Below, in pieces: positions 1 through 5,585 of a stretch of 6,541 nt of DNA. Below the pieces are notes generated by a model. That model was given only the letters and a program-made list of their open reading frames with translations. It made no database searches and was not told the DNA's origin. The stretch is from Anaerolineae bacterium. Its GTDB lineage: Bacteria; Chloroflexota; Anaerolineae; 4572-78; NAK82. The stretch lies in NCBI GenBank assembly GCA_030598425.1, contig JAUVPY010000167.1, positions 1 to 6,541 on the forward strand, written 5' to 3'. Each line of letters begins with the position of its first letter. Within the stretch, counting starts at the first letter, position 1. Made by a program: the position numbers and the translations under genes.

Positions 1-51
1 GATGACTTTTGCCGCTCGTTCGTAGATGGCTTGAGCTTTGTCACGTTTCAT
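1..51 (-). CDS. N-terminus of a probable class III aminotransferase (GSA aminomutase-like), partial
   Basis: Only 17 codons are visible, reading MKRDKAQAIYERAAKVI from an ATG at position 51, and the frame runs open off the left edge. The pattern 'YERAAKVI' resembles the opening of glutamate-1-semialdehyde 2,1-aminomutase and related class III PLP aminotransferases, where a segment like 'lyeRAkkvIPGGV' sits at about this distance from the start. An AAGGAG motif lies 11 nt upstream, and a promoter-like element lies further up. If correct, the product would be a soluble PLP enzyme moving or isomerising an amino group, which suits a neighbourhood of amine-metabolising genes on the same strand. 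The family call rests on very few residues and the catalytic lysine is outside the window, so another protein with a similar helical start cannot be excluded. That a gene starts here is better supported than its identity. Confidence 0.5.
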   Translation of the reverse strand, partial: MKRDKAQAIYERAAKVI

Positions 52-62
52 TGTATAGATCA

Positions 63-68
63 CTCCTT
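63..68 (-). promoter_or_regulatory. Ribosome binding site for the left-edge gene
   Basis: AAGGAG on the minus strand lies 11 nt before the ATG at 51. The spacing is slightly long, but the motif is strong and is the main evidence that the 17-codon frame at the left edge is a real gene start. Confidence 0.55.
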
Positions 69-112
69 CCTGGTTGGCTGGACAGTTGCAAGATGGGAAG
101 GTGCGTATTTCT

Positions 113-140
113 CTCCATTATGTCCTTCCACTCCATTATG
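113..140. repeat. Direct repeat of a 10-mer with an 18-bp period
   Basis: CTCCATTATG occurs exactly at 113-122 and again at 131-140, 18 bp apart. The second copy overlaps the candidate -10 hexamer. The pair could be a regulator half-site array or a small local duplication. Nothing else in the window shares the full 10-mer. Confidence 0.45.
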
Positions 141-163
141 CCCCAATACCAGAGACTTAACAA
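135..163 (-). promoter_or_regulatory. Candidate sigma-70 promoter for the left-edge gene
   Basis: On the minus strand TTGTTA (158-163, 4 of 6 matches to the -35 consensus) is followed after exactly 17 nt by CATAAT (135-140, 5 of 6 matches to the -10 consensus). Transcription would begin near position 127 and give a leader of about 75 nt before the ATG at 51. The element lies in the 199-nt gap between the ureohydrolase and the next gene, where an independent promoter is reasonable. Such matches also arise by chance. Confidence 0.35.
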
Positions 164-250
164 ATCTAGCAGTCAGCCCTAGATACGCTTCAGTTCACTC
201 CTCAAATAGTTGGTAAGTTGGGTATTTCATGTCGGGAAAAACGAAATCGC

Positions 251-1213
251 TTACTGCCCCTCCTTCCGTTTCGTGAGGGCCAATAGGGATAAGAACTCAA
301 ACGTCAGATTGGCGGCCAAAATAGCCGTGATGTCACTGTGATCATACGGGGGGCTCACCTCAACTAAGTCATAGCCCACCAGATTCAGTCCCTGCAAGCC
401 TCGCACTAGCTGTAGCATTTGATAGCTCGTAAAACCGCCCACCTCCGGAGTCCCGGTGCCAGGCGCATACGCAGGGTCAACCGAGTCAATATCGAGCGAA
501 ACGTACGCGGGACGATCTCCAACGGCGTCGCGAATTGCCTCAACCACTCCTAGTATGCCCATCTCAAAAGCCCTATCAATCGTCAGCATTTGGGCTCCCA
601 GTTGGCGCGCATCCTCCAGATCGTGCGAGGCACTCACTGGCCCGCGAATCCCAACCTGGACGTAAGCGTCTGTATCGATGAGCTCCTCTTCCAGGGCTCG
701 CCTGAACGGTGTCCCGTGACTGTACGGGTGCTCACGAAATTCACTTTTCCACGTGTCGGGATGTGAGTCGAAGTGGATGACGGCCAACGGCCCGAACCTG
801 GCAGCGTGGGCGCGCAGCAGTGGCAGGGTAATCGAGTGATCGCCTCCCAGCGAAACGACGGTGACACCCTGCTCCAGTATGGCGCCCACTTCGGTCGTGA
901 TAGCCCCCATCGTGGCTGAGATGTCAACCGGGATCACTTCTACGTCACCGTAGTCCACGATTTCGAGCGCGTCTACCGGTGCGACACCAAGAACGGCGTT
1001 GAATCCCCAGAGCAATAGGGACGCTTCACGGATTTTCCGTGGCCCAAACCGGGTGCCGCTCCGGTAGCTTGTCCCGCTGTCAAAGGGCACGCCGACGATT
1101 GCAGCGTCAATCCCCTCGAGTTCTCGACTTGCCGGCCGGCGCATGAAGGTCGGGATGCCGTGGAACGGTTCCAGGTGAGCGCCATAGGCCGGGTTGGGAT
1201 TCTTGGTGTCCAT
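251..1213 (-). CDS. Agmatinase-type ureohydrolase (arginase/agmatinase family)
   Basis: A 320-residue protein of the ureohydrolase superfamily, which hydrolyses a guanidino group to urea plus an amine using a dinuclear Mn2+ centre in the cytoplasm. The metal-ligand signatures are complete: GGDHS (His126), DSHPD (Asp149, His151, Asp153) and SLDIDSVDP (Asp241, Asp243). 'GVPFDSGTSYRSGTRFGPR' near residues 41-59 and 'HGTPF' at 166-170 resemble agmatinases more than arginases. The second motif has Ser where most relatives have Ala (DAHxD). The length is normal for the family. I chose the ATG at 1213 because GAGAGG sits 5 nt upstream; a TTG at 1228 would add five residues but leaves no good ribosome site. 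The gene follows the saccharopine dehydrogenase-like gene by 26 nt and is probably cotranscribed with it. The substrate (agmatine, guanidinobutyrate or another guanidino acid) cannot be read from the sequence, so speB is not assigned. Confidence 0.93.
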   Translation of the reverse strand: MDTKNPNPAYGAHLEPFHGIPTFMRRPASRELEGIDAAIVGVPFDSGTSYRSGTRFGPRKIREASLLLWGFNAVLGVAPVDALEIVDYGDVEVIPVDISATMGAITTEVGAILEQGVTVVSLGGDHSITLPLLRAHAARFGPLAVIHFDSHPDTWKSEFREHPYSHGTPFRRALEEELIDTDAYVQVGIRGPVSASHDLEDARQLGAQMLTIDRAFEMGILGVVEAIRDAVGDRPAYVSLDIDSVDPAYAPGTGTPEVGGFTSYQMLQLVRGLQGLNLVGYDLVEVSPPYDHSDITAILAANLTFEFLSLLALTKRKEGQ

Positions 1214-1218
1214 AAGCA

Positions 1219-1224
1219 CCTCTC
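1219..1224 (-). promoter_or_regulatory. Ribosome binding site deciding the ureohydrolase start
   Basis: GAGAGG on the minus strand ends 5 nt before the ATG at 1213. It lies inside the extension that the upstream TTG (1228) would create, which argues for the ATG as the true start. Confidence 0.65.
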
Positions 1225-1239
1225 GCAATGCACAAGACC

Positions 1240-2391
1240 TCAGGTAATGACTTGATATTCTTCCACCCGTTCGTGGATCTCGATGCCGCGTCTGTGCAGC
1301 TCGGAGAAGAAGATCAAAGGATCGATGGCCGTCTCCGGCGGAACGACACCTCGCACTTTTACGCCGCCCCGAGCGATCATCTGAACACCAACGCTCAGCG
1401 GGATGGCGATGTTCTTATAATAGGCCGCCGAGCCGCCCCACTCCTCCTGGGGCGGGTGACGATTCCATAAGCTAACCTTTACGTCGCGTCCGTCACGCTT
1501 CCCGAAGACTTCCACCACCAGGCCATAAGCCCAGAGTGGGGTCTCCTTGCTCTCGGGTAATTGAAGCAGGAGTTCGTACATCATCTCAAACGCCGTAGTC
1601 TGGACGCCTTTGACGGTGATAGGTTCTTCGCCGTAAAGGCCCGACTCTAACATAGCCTTGGTCAGCCTTATCGCGTGGGGTGGGAAGCAACCGTGCACCG
1701 AAACGGCCTTGGCCCCCAGACTCTCCGGCATAGTGCGGGTCTCTGGATGGGGGATGTAGTAAACCTCCTGCTCGCCAATGGGACCCGGGAAGTCCATCAT
1801 CTTGGCCCCTGCGAAGGGGCCGACCGAGTGAAACTCACCGTCTTTGTAGTACACCCGGGACTCGGTCTTGGGATGAAACTCCCAGAGAAGGGTGATGAGC
1901 AGACCCGGCGCCGGCGCGGGACAGCGGAAAGCAGCGAAGAAGATCTGGATTTCGTCCACTTCGTCCAACTGATCGGCGGCGCGGCGGGCCATAGCGTTGG
2001 TGATGCCAGGCGTAGCGCCGACACCAGGGATAAAGACGATATCCTTCTCTTTGGCGGCAGCGTCGTAGCCCCACTGGGTTTCCTCGGTGGAGACGTCCAG
2101 GCCGCTGACCCCGGCCTCGACACAAGCCTGGGTAACGGCCAGATCATATTTCCAGGGCAGGCCGTTGAGGACTACATCGTAGTCCTTAAAAGTCTTGACC
2201 AGGCTTTCGTAATCGTTGGCGTCCACTTTGAGAACACTCAGACGTGGATCGCCGATCTCGGCGGCTAGTTCCTCGGCGGCGGCGACGTTGTAGTCGCCAA
2301 TGATGATCTGTTCAAAGTCGGAGTACTCGGCTAGGTCGCGAGTGGCGTGCTGGCAGACGGCGCCAGCGCCGCCCAGAGATAAGATTTTCAT
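1240..2391 (-). CDS. Saccharopine dehydrogenase-like NAD(P)-dependent oxidoreductase
   Basis: A 383-residue protein with the two-part layout of the saccharopine dehydrogenase family. The N-terminal Rossmann fold begins 'MKILSLGGAGAVCQ' (dinucleotide loop at about residues 7-12), has an acidic residue at the end of the second strand (IIIGD, Asp33) and 'VVLNGLPW' at 73-80. A middle substrate-binding/dimerisation part carries 'GVGATPGITNAMARRAADQL' (123-142), and the C-terminus has 'GVVPPETAIDP'. Family members form or split C-N bonds of amino acids by reductive amination or oxidation (saccharopine, carboxynorspermidine), and many paralogues have no assigned substrate. The length is near that of single-domain members, with no fused aminoadipate-semialdehyde domain. 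It is read 26 nt before the ureohydrolase, so a linked role in amine or guanidino-acid catabolism is likely. No residues were found that fix the substrate. The start is secured by a strong Shine-Dalgarno sequence. Confidence 0.88.
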   Translation of the reverse strand: MKILSLGGAGAVCQHATRDLAEYSDFEQIIIGDYNVAAAEELAAEIGDPRLSVLKVDANDYESLVKTFKDYDVVLNGLPWKYDLAVTQACVEAGVSGLDVSTEETQWGYDAAAKEKDIVFIPGVGATPGITNAMARRAADQLDEVDEIQIFFAAFRCPAPAPGLLITLLWEFHPKTESRVYYKDGEFHSVGPFAGAKMMDFPGPIGEQEVYYIPHPETRTMPESLGAKAVSVHGCFPPHAIRLTKAMLESGLYGEEPITVKGVQTTAFEMMYELLLQLPESKETPLWAYGLVVEVFGKRDGRDVKVSLWNRHPPQEEWGGSAAYYKNIAIPLSVGVQMIARGGVKVRGVVPPETAIDPLIFFSELHRRGIEIHERVEEYQVIT

Positions 2392-2395
2392 TGTT

Positions 2396-2402
2396 CCTCC
2401 TC
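2396..2402 (-). promoter_or_regulatory. Strong ribosome binding site of the saccharopine dehydrogenase-like gene
   Basis: GAGGAGG on the minus strand, 4 nt before the ATG at 2391, is the best Shine-Dalgarno sequence in the window. It fixes this start and suggests efficient translation of the first gene after the 205-nt gap. Confidence 0.8.
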
Positions 2403-2422
2403 AAGGTTTTTTTGATTAGGCC

Positions 2423-2505
2423 GTGTTGACATTTTGTCCTTATCCTCTGAGACTCCAGCGAAGAGTTTAATGTTGTCTCTCTGGTGCTAATCCAATTGTC
2501 AACAC
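2423..2505. repeat. Widely spaced 9-nt inverted repeat in the oxidoreductase leader
   Basis: GTGTTGACA at 2423-2431 and its exact complement TGTCAACAC at 2497-2505 face each other across 65 nt in the gap upstream of the saccharopine dehydrogenase-like gene. Their centres are 74 bp apart, close to seven helical turns, which would suit two operators bound by one looping regulator. Each arm contains TTGACA, the -35 consensus, but neither is followed by a good -10 box at 16-18 nt. The function is inferred and could be nothing. Confidence 0.4.
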
Positions 2506-2596
2506 TACCCGGCAAAATAAGTTTCGATGCGAAGCCGCCGCCGAGCCCGCGGGCCTTGCACCAACCACAATACAGTCATGGATGTGGTCAGTCACA

Positions 2597-4030
2597 TTAT
2601 GCCCCTTCCTGAGCCCGTTTCTGGATTCGGTCCAGTTCACGCTTGGCGTCCTCTTCCAGCGGCAGCGGTTGGTGAGTTGCCAGAATCTGGTCTACCTTCT
2701 CGCGGGCCTCATCGATGAGGGTGGCTCTGCCGGCTGCCTCCCAACCTTCAAAGGTATCGTGGACGCCGAATTTGCTGATGTACCACTCGCCGTCACGGAT
2801 ACCATCCACGGTGGAATACTCGGCCAAGAAGTTACCACCCGGCCCGACCTGGTCTATGACATCCTCCAGCCACCTGGCTTCATCAGCGACGATGCCCCGG
2901 TGCGCCTGTTTACACATCTTGAAGACCTCAACGTCGATCAGCAGTTGTTCCAGGCTGAGGATCATCGAGCCGCCCAGCAAGCCAGGCCCGACCAGGATAT
3001 CCGGCCAGGATAGCACCGGCAGCAGCTCATTCAGCGCCCGTTCGTAGCCCGCCTGGATGCTGGGGACGTGATGGTCTGTGCCCGTGCCGGAAGCCTCCAC
3101 CGGCAGGCCGTAAAAGCGGGCCATCTCGGTGACTGCGGCACCCAGCAATCCCCCTTCAATCGCACCACCGCTGTACCTCCCGGAGCGCGGGTCTATTACT
3201 GCCAGCACGGGCGCATATATGAACGGCGTGCCCGGTGCAGCCGCCTGGATCAGACACAGCATAGCCAGCACCTCACAGTTACCGACCACGGTGGTAGAGA
3301 TCAGGCTGCCGGGTGCCGTGGCCCCCATAAGCGGCATAGGCATGACGGCCACCGGGATATCCCAGCCCAGCAACGACAGGTAGGCATCGGTATGCGGCCC
3401 TTCGATGACCAACGGCGATTGTGGACATAGCAGATGCGACAGCGGGTGCACCCGCCGTATCGTTTCCCTGTCGCCAAAAATCACTTGCAGCACCTCCAAC
3501 AGCCAGGGGGCTTGTTCCGGGCTGCTGATCGGGTCCTGCACGTGTTTGGAGAAGTGGCTGAAAACGTCCCGCAGATAACCGACAAAGTCGGCCATCGTAT
3601 CCCCGCGATCGCTGGCCTCGACCATGCTCCAATAGACGCCAACCTCATCCAGCGCATCGATCAGCCGTGTCGCGTCCAGCCAATCATTTGACGTAGTGAG
3701 CCGCCGCTCTCCGGTCTCCCGCTCAAGGGTGTACATACCCTCACCGTCTGCTAGCAAGGTGCAGTTCCCAGCGTTGATAGGTAGGTCCCAGCCCGGCCGG
3801 CGCGCTCCAAGGGTGAACTCCCGGGGTGCCAGTCGAAGCGACTCCTCGACCAGAGCGCGCGGAAAGTGCACGCTGTGCGTGGTTTCGTCCACCTCCGCGC
3901 CAGCATCCTGAAGGATCTGGCGGCCGCGGGCGGTATCCACCCGCACGCCGGTCCGGGACAGAACCCGAAGCGTTCGTTCGTGTACCTCTGTTCGCTCGTT
4001 CTCCGAAAGTACCTGAAGCAGGGTTCTCAA
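2597..4030 (-). CDS. MttB-family corrinoid methyltransferase A, divergent member (non-pyrrolysine)
   Basis: A full-length 477-residue member of the trimethylamine methyltransferase (MttB) superfamily, which folds as a TIM barrel and moves a methyl group from a methylated amine to the Co(I) of a corrinoid protein. Family features include the N-terminal helix 'HERTLRVLSRTGVRV' (17-31), 'MPLMGATAPGSL' (232-243), 'GTGTDHHVPSIQAGYE' (315-330) and 'SLEQLLIDVEVF' (359-370). The frame is open throughout, so no amber-encoded pyrrolysine is present; it belongs with MtgB-like proteins acting on quaternary amines, with substrate unknown. It is clearly more distant from its two neighbours than they are from each other, and keeps the common form of the SLEQL and QAGYE motifs. 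The start is TTG at 4030, supported by GAGGAG 6 nt upstream; an in-frame TAG six codons upstream rules out a longer product. It lies 74 nt after mttB-B. Confidence 0.9.
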   Translation of the reverse strand: MRTLLQVLSENERTEVHERTLRVLSRTGVRVDTARGRQILQDAGAEVDETTHSVHFPRALVEESLRLAPREFTLGARRPGWDLPINAGNCTLLADGEGMYTLERETGERRLTTSNDWLDATRLIDALDEVGVYWSMVEASDRGDTMADFVGYLRDVFSHFSKHVQDPISSPEQAPWLLEVLQVIFGDRETIRRVHPLSHLLCPQSPLVIEGPHTDAYLSLLGWDIPVAVMPMPLMGATAPGSLISTTVVGNCEVLAMLCLIQAAAPGTPFIYAPVLAVIDPRSGRYSGGAIEGGLLGAAVTEMARFYGLPVEASGTGTDHHVPSIQAGYERALNELLPVLSWPDILVGPGLLGGSMILSLEQLLIDVEVFKMCKQAHRGIVADEARWLEDVIDQVGPGGNFLAEYSTVDGIRDGEWYISKFGVHDTFEGWEAAGRATLIDEAREKVDQILATHQPLPLEEDAKRELDRIQKRAQEGA

Positions 4031-4036
4031 GATTGG

Positions 4037-4042
4037 CTCCTC
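4037..4042 (-). promoter_or_regulatory. Ribosome binding site supporting the TTG start of mttB-A
   Basis: GAGGAG on the minus strand lies 6 nt before the TTG at 4030. It is what decides this non-ATG start: no ATG or GTG lies between it and the TTG, and an in-frame stop lies just upstream. Confidence 0.65.
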
Positions 4043-4104
4043 GGTCTACTTCGTGATGCGTGACTGGTACGGCGTATCGCACATCGCACATACGGTTGAC
4101 GCGT

Positions 4105-5547
4105 TTATGCTAGCTCCTGATCTGCGGCTTGGAGGATACGCTCTAGTTCTGCCTGCTTCGCCTCGTCCAACGGCTCGGGAAAATGGTTCTCCAGAATCCA
4201 GTTCGTCTTTTCTTGGGCCACCTCGATGGGGTCCCGATACCCGCTCTGTTCACTGAGCTGGGCGGTCAGGTCAGAAAACTCCCGTTTGCGCATGTGATCG
4301 CGGGTATGACGCTCGCGAAGGAAATGTCCCCGCGGCCCTACCCTCTCGACCACATCCAGCGCCAGCTCTTCCTGGCCGATGTCGAGGCCCGCGAGATCCC
4401 TGCGGATGTGGTGGTAGATGTCGGTATCCAGGACCAATGCTTCGGGGTAGAGCACAGTGCTGCCCTTTAGCAGCCCCATCCCGCTCCCCGTCTCCGCCCC
4501 ACACAGCGCGCACAACATCGTGGCAACACCCTCCATCGCACCCATCTGCCAGCCAGGCTCCGGGGCATCTCCACCAAAGGTGCCGGCCAGTGTGGGCACG
4601 CCCCACATATGGGCCAGTTCGACCCCCACCGCGTAGACGTACGAGGCGGCGCTCAGGTAGGCTCCCGTCCGCGGGTGCATAATACCCGGCATCATCGAGT
4701 GATAGGTCGGCGCGCCAGGATAGGCCATCTGAATCAGCACCATAGCCGATACCATCTCAGCGTCAGCGACGGCGATCGTCCCGGGGATGGTTGCCGGTGC
4801 GGTCGAGCCGGTGTTGGCCATAGACATAAAGCCTACCGGCACCCCAGCCTCGGCAAAGACCAACGCCGCCTCCAGCCCGCCCTCGTCCTGGGCCAGGGGC
4901 GCGATGGTGCAGATCAGCGATGAGAGCGGCGGGCGCTGGCGCATCGTCGCCTCATCCCCGGCGATGACTCTGGCCATCTCCACGGCGTAGCGGGCCGCCT
5001 GCTCGCCCATCACCGTCTCAGTCTGCACGTGCTTGACGGTGTTGCCAAACGAGGCGTCCAACTCGTGCAGCGGCGCGGTGGCTGGGTAGTCCTGGGCGCT
5101 GACGATGGGCCAGTAAAAGCCGATGGAGGACAGGTAGTCGGACACACGCGCCATCTTGGCCACGTCCTCTTTCACCGAAGGGCGCAGCTTGCGGGTCTCA
5201 AAGTCGATCGTCTTTGTCCCACAGCCATCGGTGGCGCAGTAAAAAGCTGTCCCATCAAGTTTCAGGTCGTATTCCGGTGAGCGAGCGCCCATCGTATAGT
5301 AGCGTGGCGCGTGGGATAGGCTATCCGATACCACGTCGGACGGCAGCTTGACGATTTGGTTTTCAAAATCCACCTGCGCTCCGTGCTCGGCGTAGATGTT
5401 CAACGCCTTCTGCGAAGGGCAGTGGATGCCGGTCTCCTCCAAAATCTCTAGCGTGGCCGACTTGACTTGATCCAACTGCTCATCGCTCAGAATGCGCAGG
5501 TGATAAGACGGGGTGATAGGTTGTAGTTGCGGCGTCTCGCTGTACAT
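4105..5547 (-). CDS. MttB-family corrinoid methyltransferase B (non-pyrrolysine)
   Basis: A full-length 480-residue MttB-superfamily protein, expected to demethylate a methylated or quaternary amine and pass the methyl group to a corrinoid protein. The N-terminal helix 'LEILEETGIHCP' (33-44), 'KHVQTETVM' (172-180), 'FMSMANTGSTAPATI' (240-254), and the D-P-Q-G pattern at Asp327, Pro331, Gln334, Gly336 match the equivalent residues of mttB-A (Asp319, Pro323, Gln326, Gly328). No internal TAG occurs, so no pyrrolysine is encoded. The more usual SLEQL motif is replaced by 'LYPEALVLDTDIY'. A CALC pair (Cys346, Cys349), shared with mttB-C but absent from mttB-A, is unusual. The start is ATG at 5547, 7 nt after AAGGGGG; a GTG one codon earlier is possible but too close to it. 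The gene lies 38 nt after mttB-C, its tandem duplicate. Substrate unknown. Confidence 0.9.
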   Translation of the reverse strand: MYSETPQLQPITPSYHLRILSDEQLDQVKSATLEILEETGIHCPSQKALNIYAEHGAQVDFENQIVKLPSDVVSDSLSHAPRYYTMGARSPEYDLKLDGTAFYCATDGCGTKTIDFETRKLRPSVKEDVAKMARVSDYLSSIGFYWPIVSAQDYPATAPLHELDASFGNTVKHVQTETVMGEQAARYAVEMARVIAGDEATMRQRPPLSSLICTIAPLAQDEGGLEAALVFAEAGVPVGFMSMANTGSTAPATIPGTIAVADAEMVSAMVLIQMAYPGAPTYHSMMPGIMHPRTGAYLSAASYVYAVGVELAHMWGVPTLAGTFGGDAPEPGWQMGAMEGVATMLCALCGAETGSGMGLLKGSTVLYPEALVLDTDIYHHIRRDLAGLDIGQEELALDVVERVGPRGHFLRERHTRDHMRKREFSDLTAQLSEQSGYRDPIEVAQEKTNWILENHFPEPLDEAKQAELERILQAADQELA

Positions 5548-5554
5548 CACTTTG

Positions 5555-5561
5555 CCCCCTT
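5555..5561 (-). promoter_or_regulatory. Ribosome binding site deciding the mttB-B start
   Basis: AAGGGGG on the minus strand is 7 nt from the ATG at 5547 and 4 nt from the adjacent GTG at 5550. The spacing favours the ATG. Confidence 0.6.
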
Positions 5562-5585
5562 GGATGAAAGAGTTGACACAACACG

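Larger units (their letters stand above)
52..250. other. Intergenic region between ureohydrolase and left-edge gene
   Basis: These 199 nt are more AT-rich than the flanking genes. I see no convincing coding sequence: a 61-codon plus-strand frame at 31-216 overlaps the left-edge gene start in antisense and has no recognisable motif. The region holds the candidate promoter, the repeated CTCCATTATG and a weak hairpin (ATCTAG/CTAGAT arms at 164-169 and 179-184, 9-nt loop). That hairpin is too AT-rich and lacks a proper T-run, so it is not called as the ureohydrolase terminator. Confidence 0.6.
2392..2596. other. Intergenic region between mttB-A and the oxidoreductase gene
   Basis: These 205 nt contain the inverted repeat, the Shine-Dalgarno sequence and a perfect 10-nt palindrome, GCCCGCGGGC (2545-2554). 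There is no stem followed by a T-run that would make a clear intrinsic terminator for mttB-A. No coding sequence is supported. The gap is wider than the others between neighbouring genes here, apart from the similar one at the left edge, so it may divide two transcription units. Confidence 0.6.

Noticed and set aside
164..184. Hairpin with 6-bp arms ATCTAG/CTAGAT downstream of the ureohydrolase, as a terminator.
   Set aside because: The stem is short and AT-rich with a 9-nt loop and only a broken T-run after it; it is unlikely to be stable enough.
31..216. A 61-codon plus-strand open frame across the left gap.
   Set aside because: It overlaps the ribosome site and start of the left-edge minus-strand gene, its composition is unlike a real protein, and it has no homology I recognise.
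1675..2268. A 197-codon plus-strand open frame antisense to the saccharopine dehydrogenase-like gene.
   Set aside because: It has no recognisable motif, lies wholly inside a well-supported gene on the other strand, and such long antisense frames are common in GC-rich coding DNA.
2497..2502. TTGACA on the minus strand as the -35 box of a promoter for the oxidoreductase operon.
   Set aside because: No acceptable -10 hexamer lies 16-18 nt downstream; the nearest AT-rich candidate (around CATTAA) is about 24 nt away and matches poorly.
2545..2554. Perfect palindrome GCCCGCGGGC after mttB-A, considered as a terminator or operator.
   Set aside because: It has no loop for a hairpin and no T-run, and short GC palindromes are common in such DNA. 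It is noted only in the gap entry.
4076..4091. Tandem ATCGCAC repeat between mttB-A and mttB-B.
   Set aside because: Only two 7-nt copies, with no array structure; this is too little to call a functional repeat or CRISPR.
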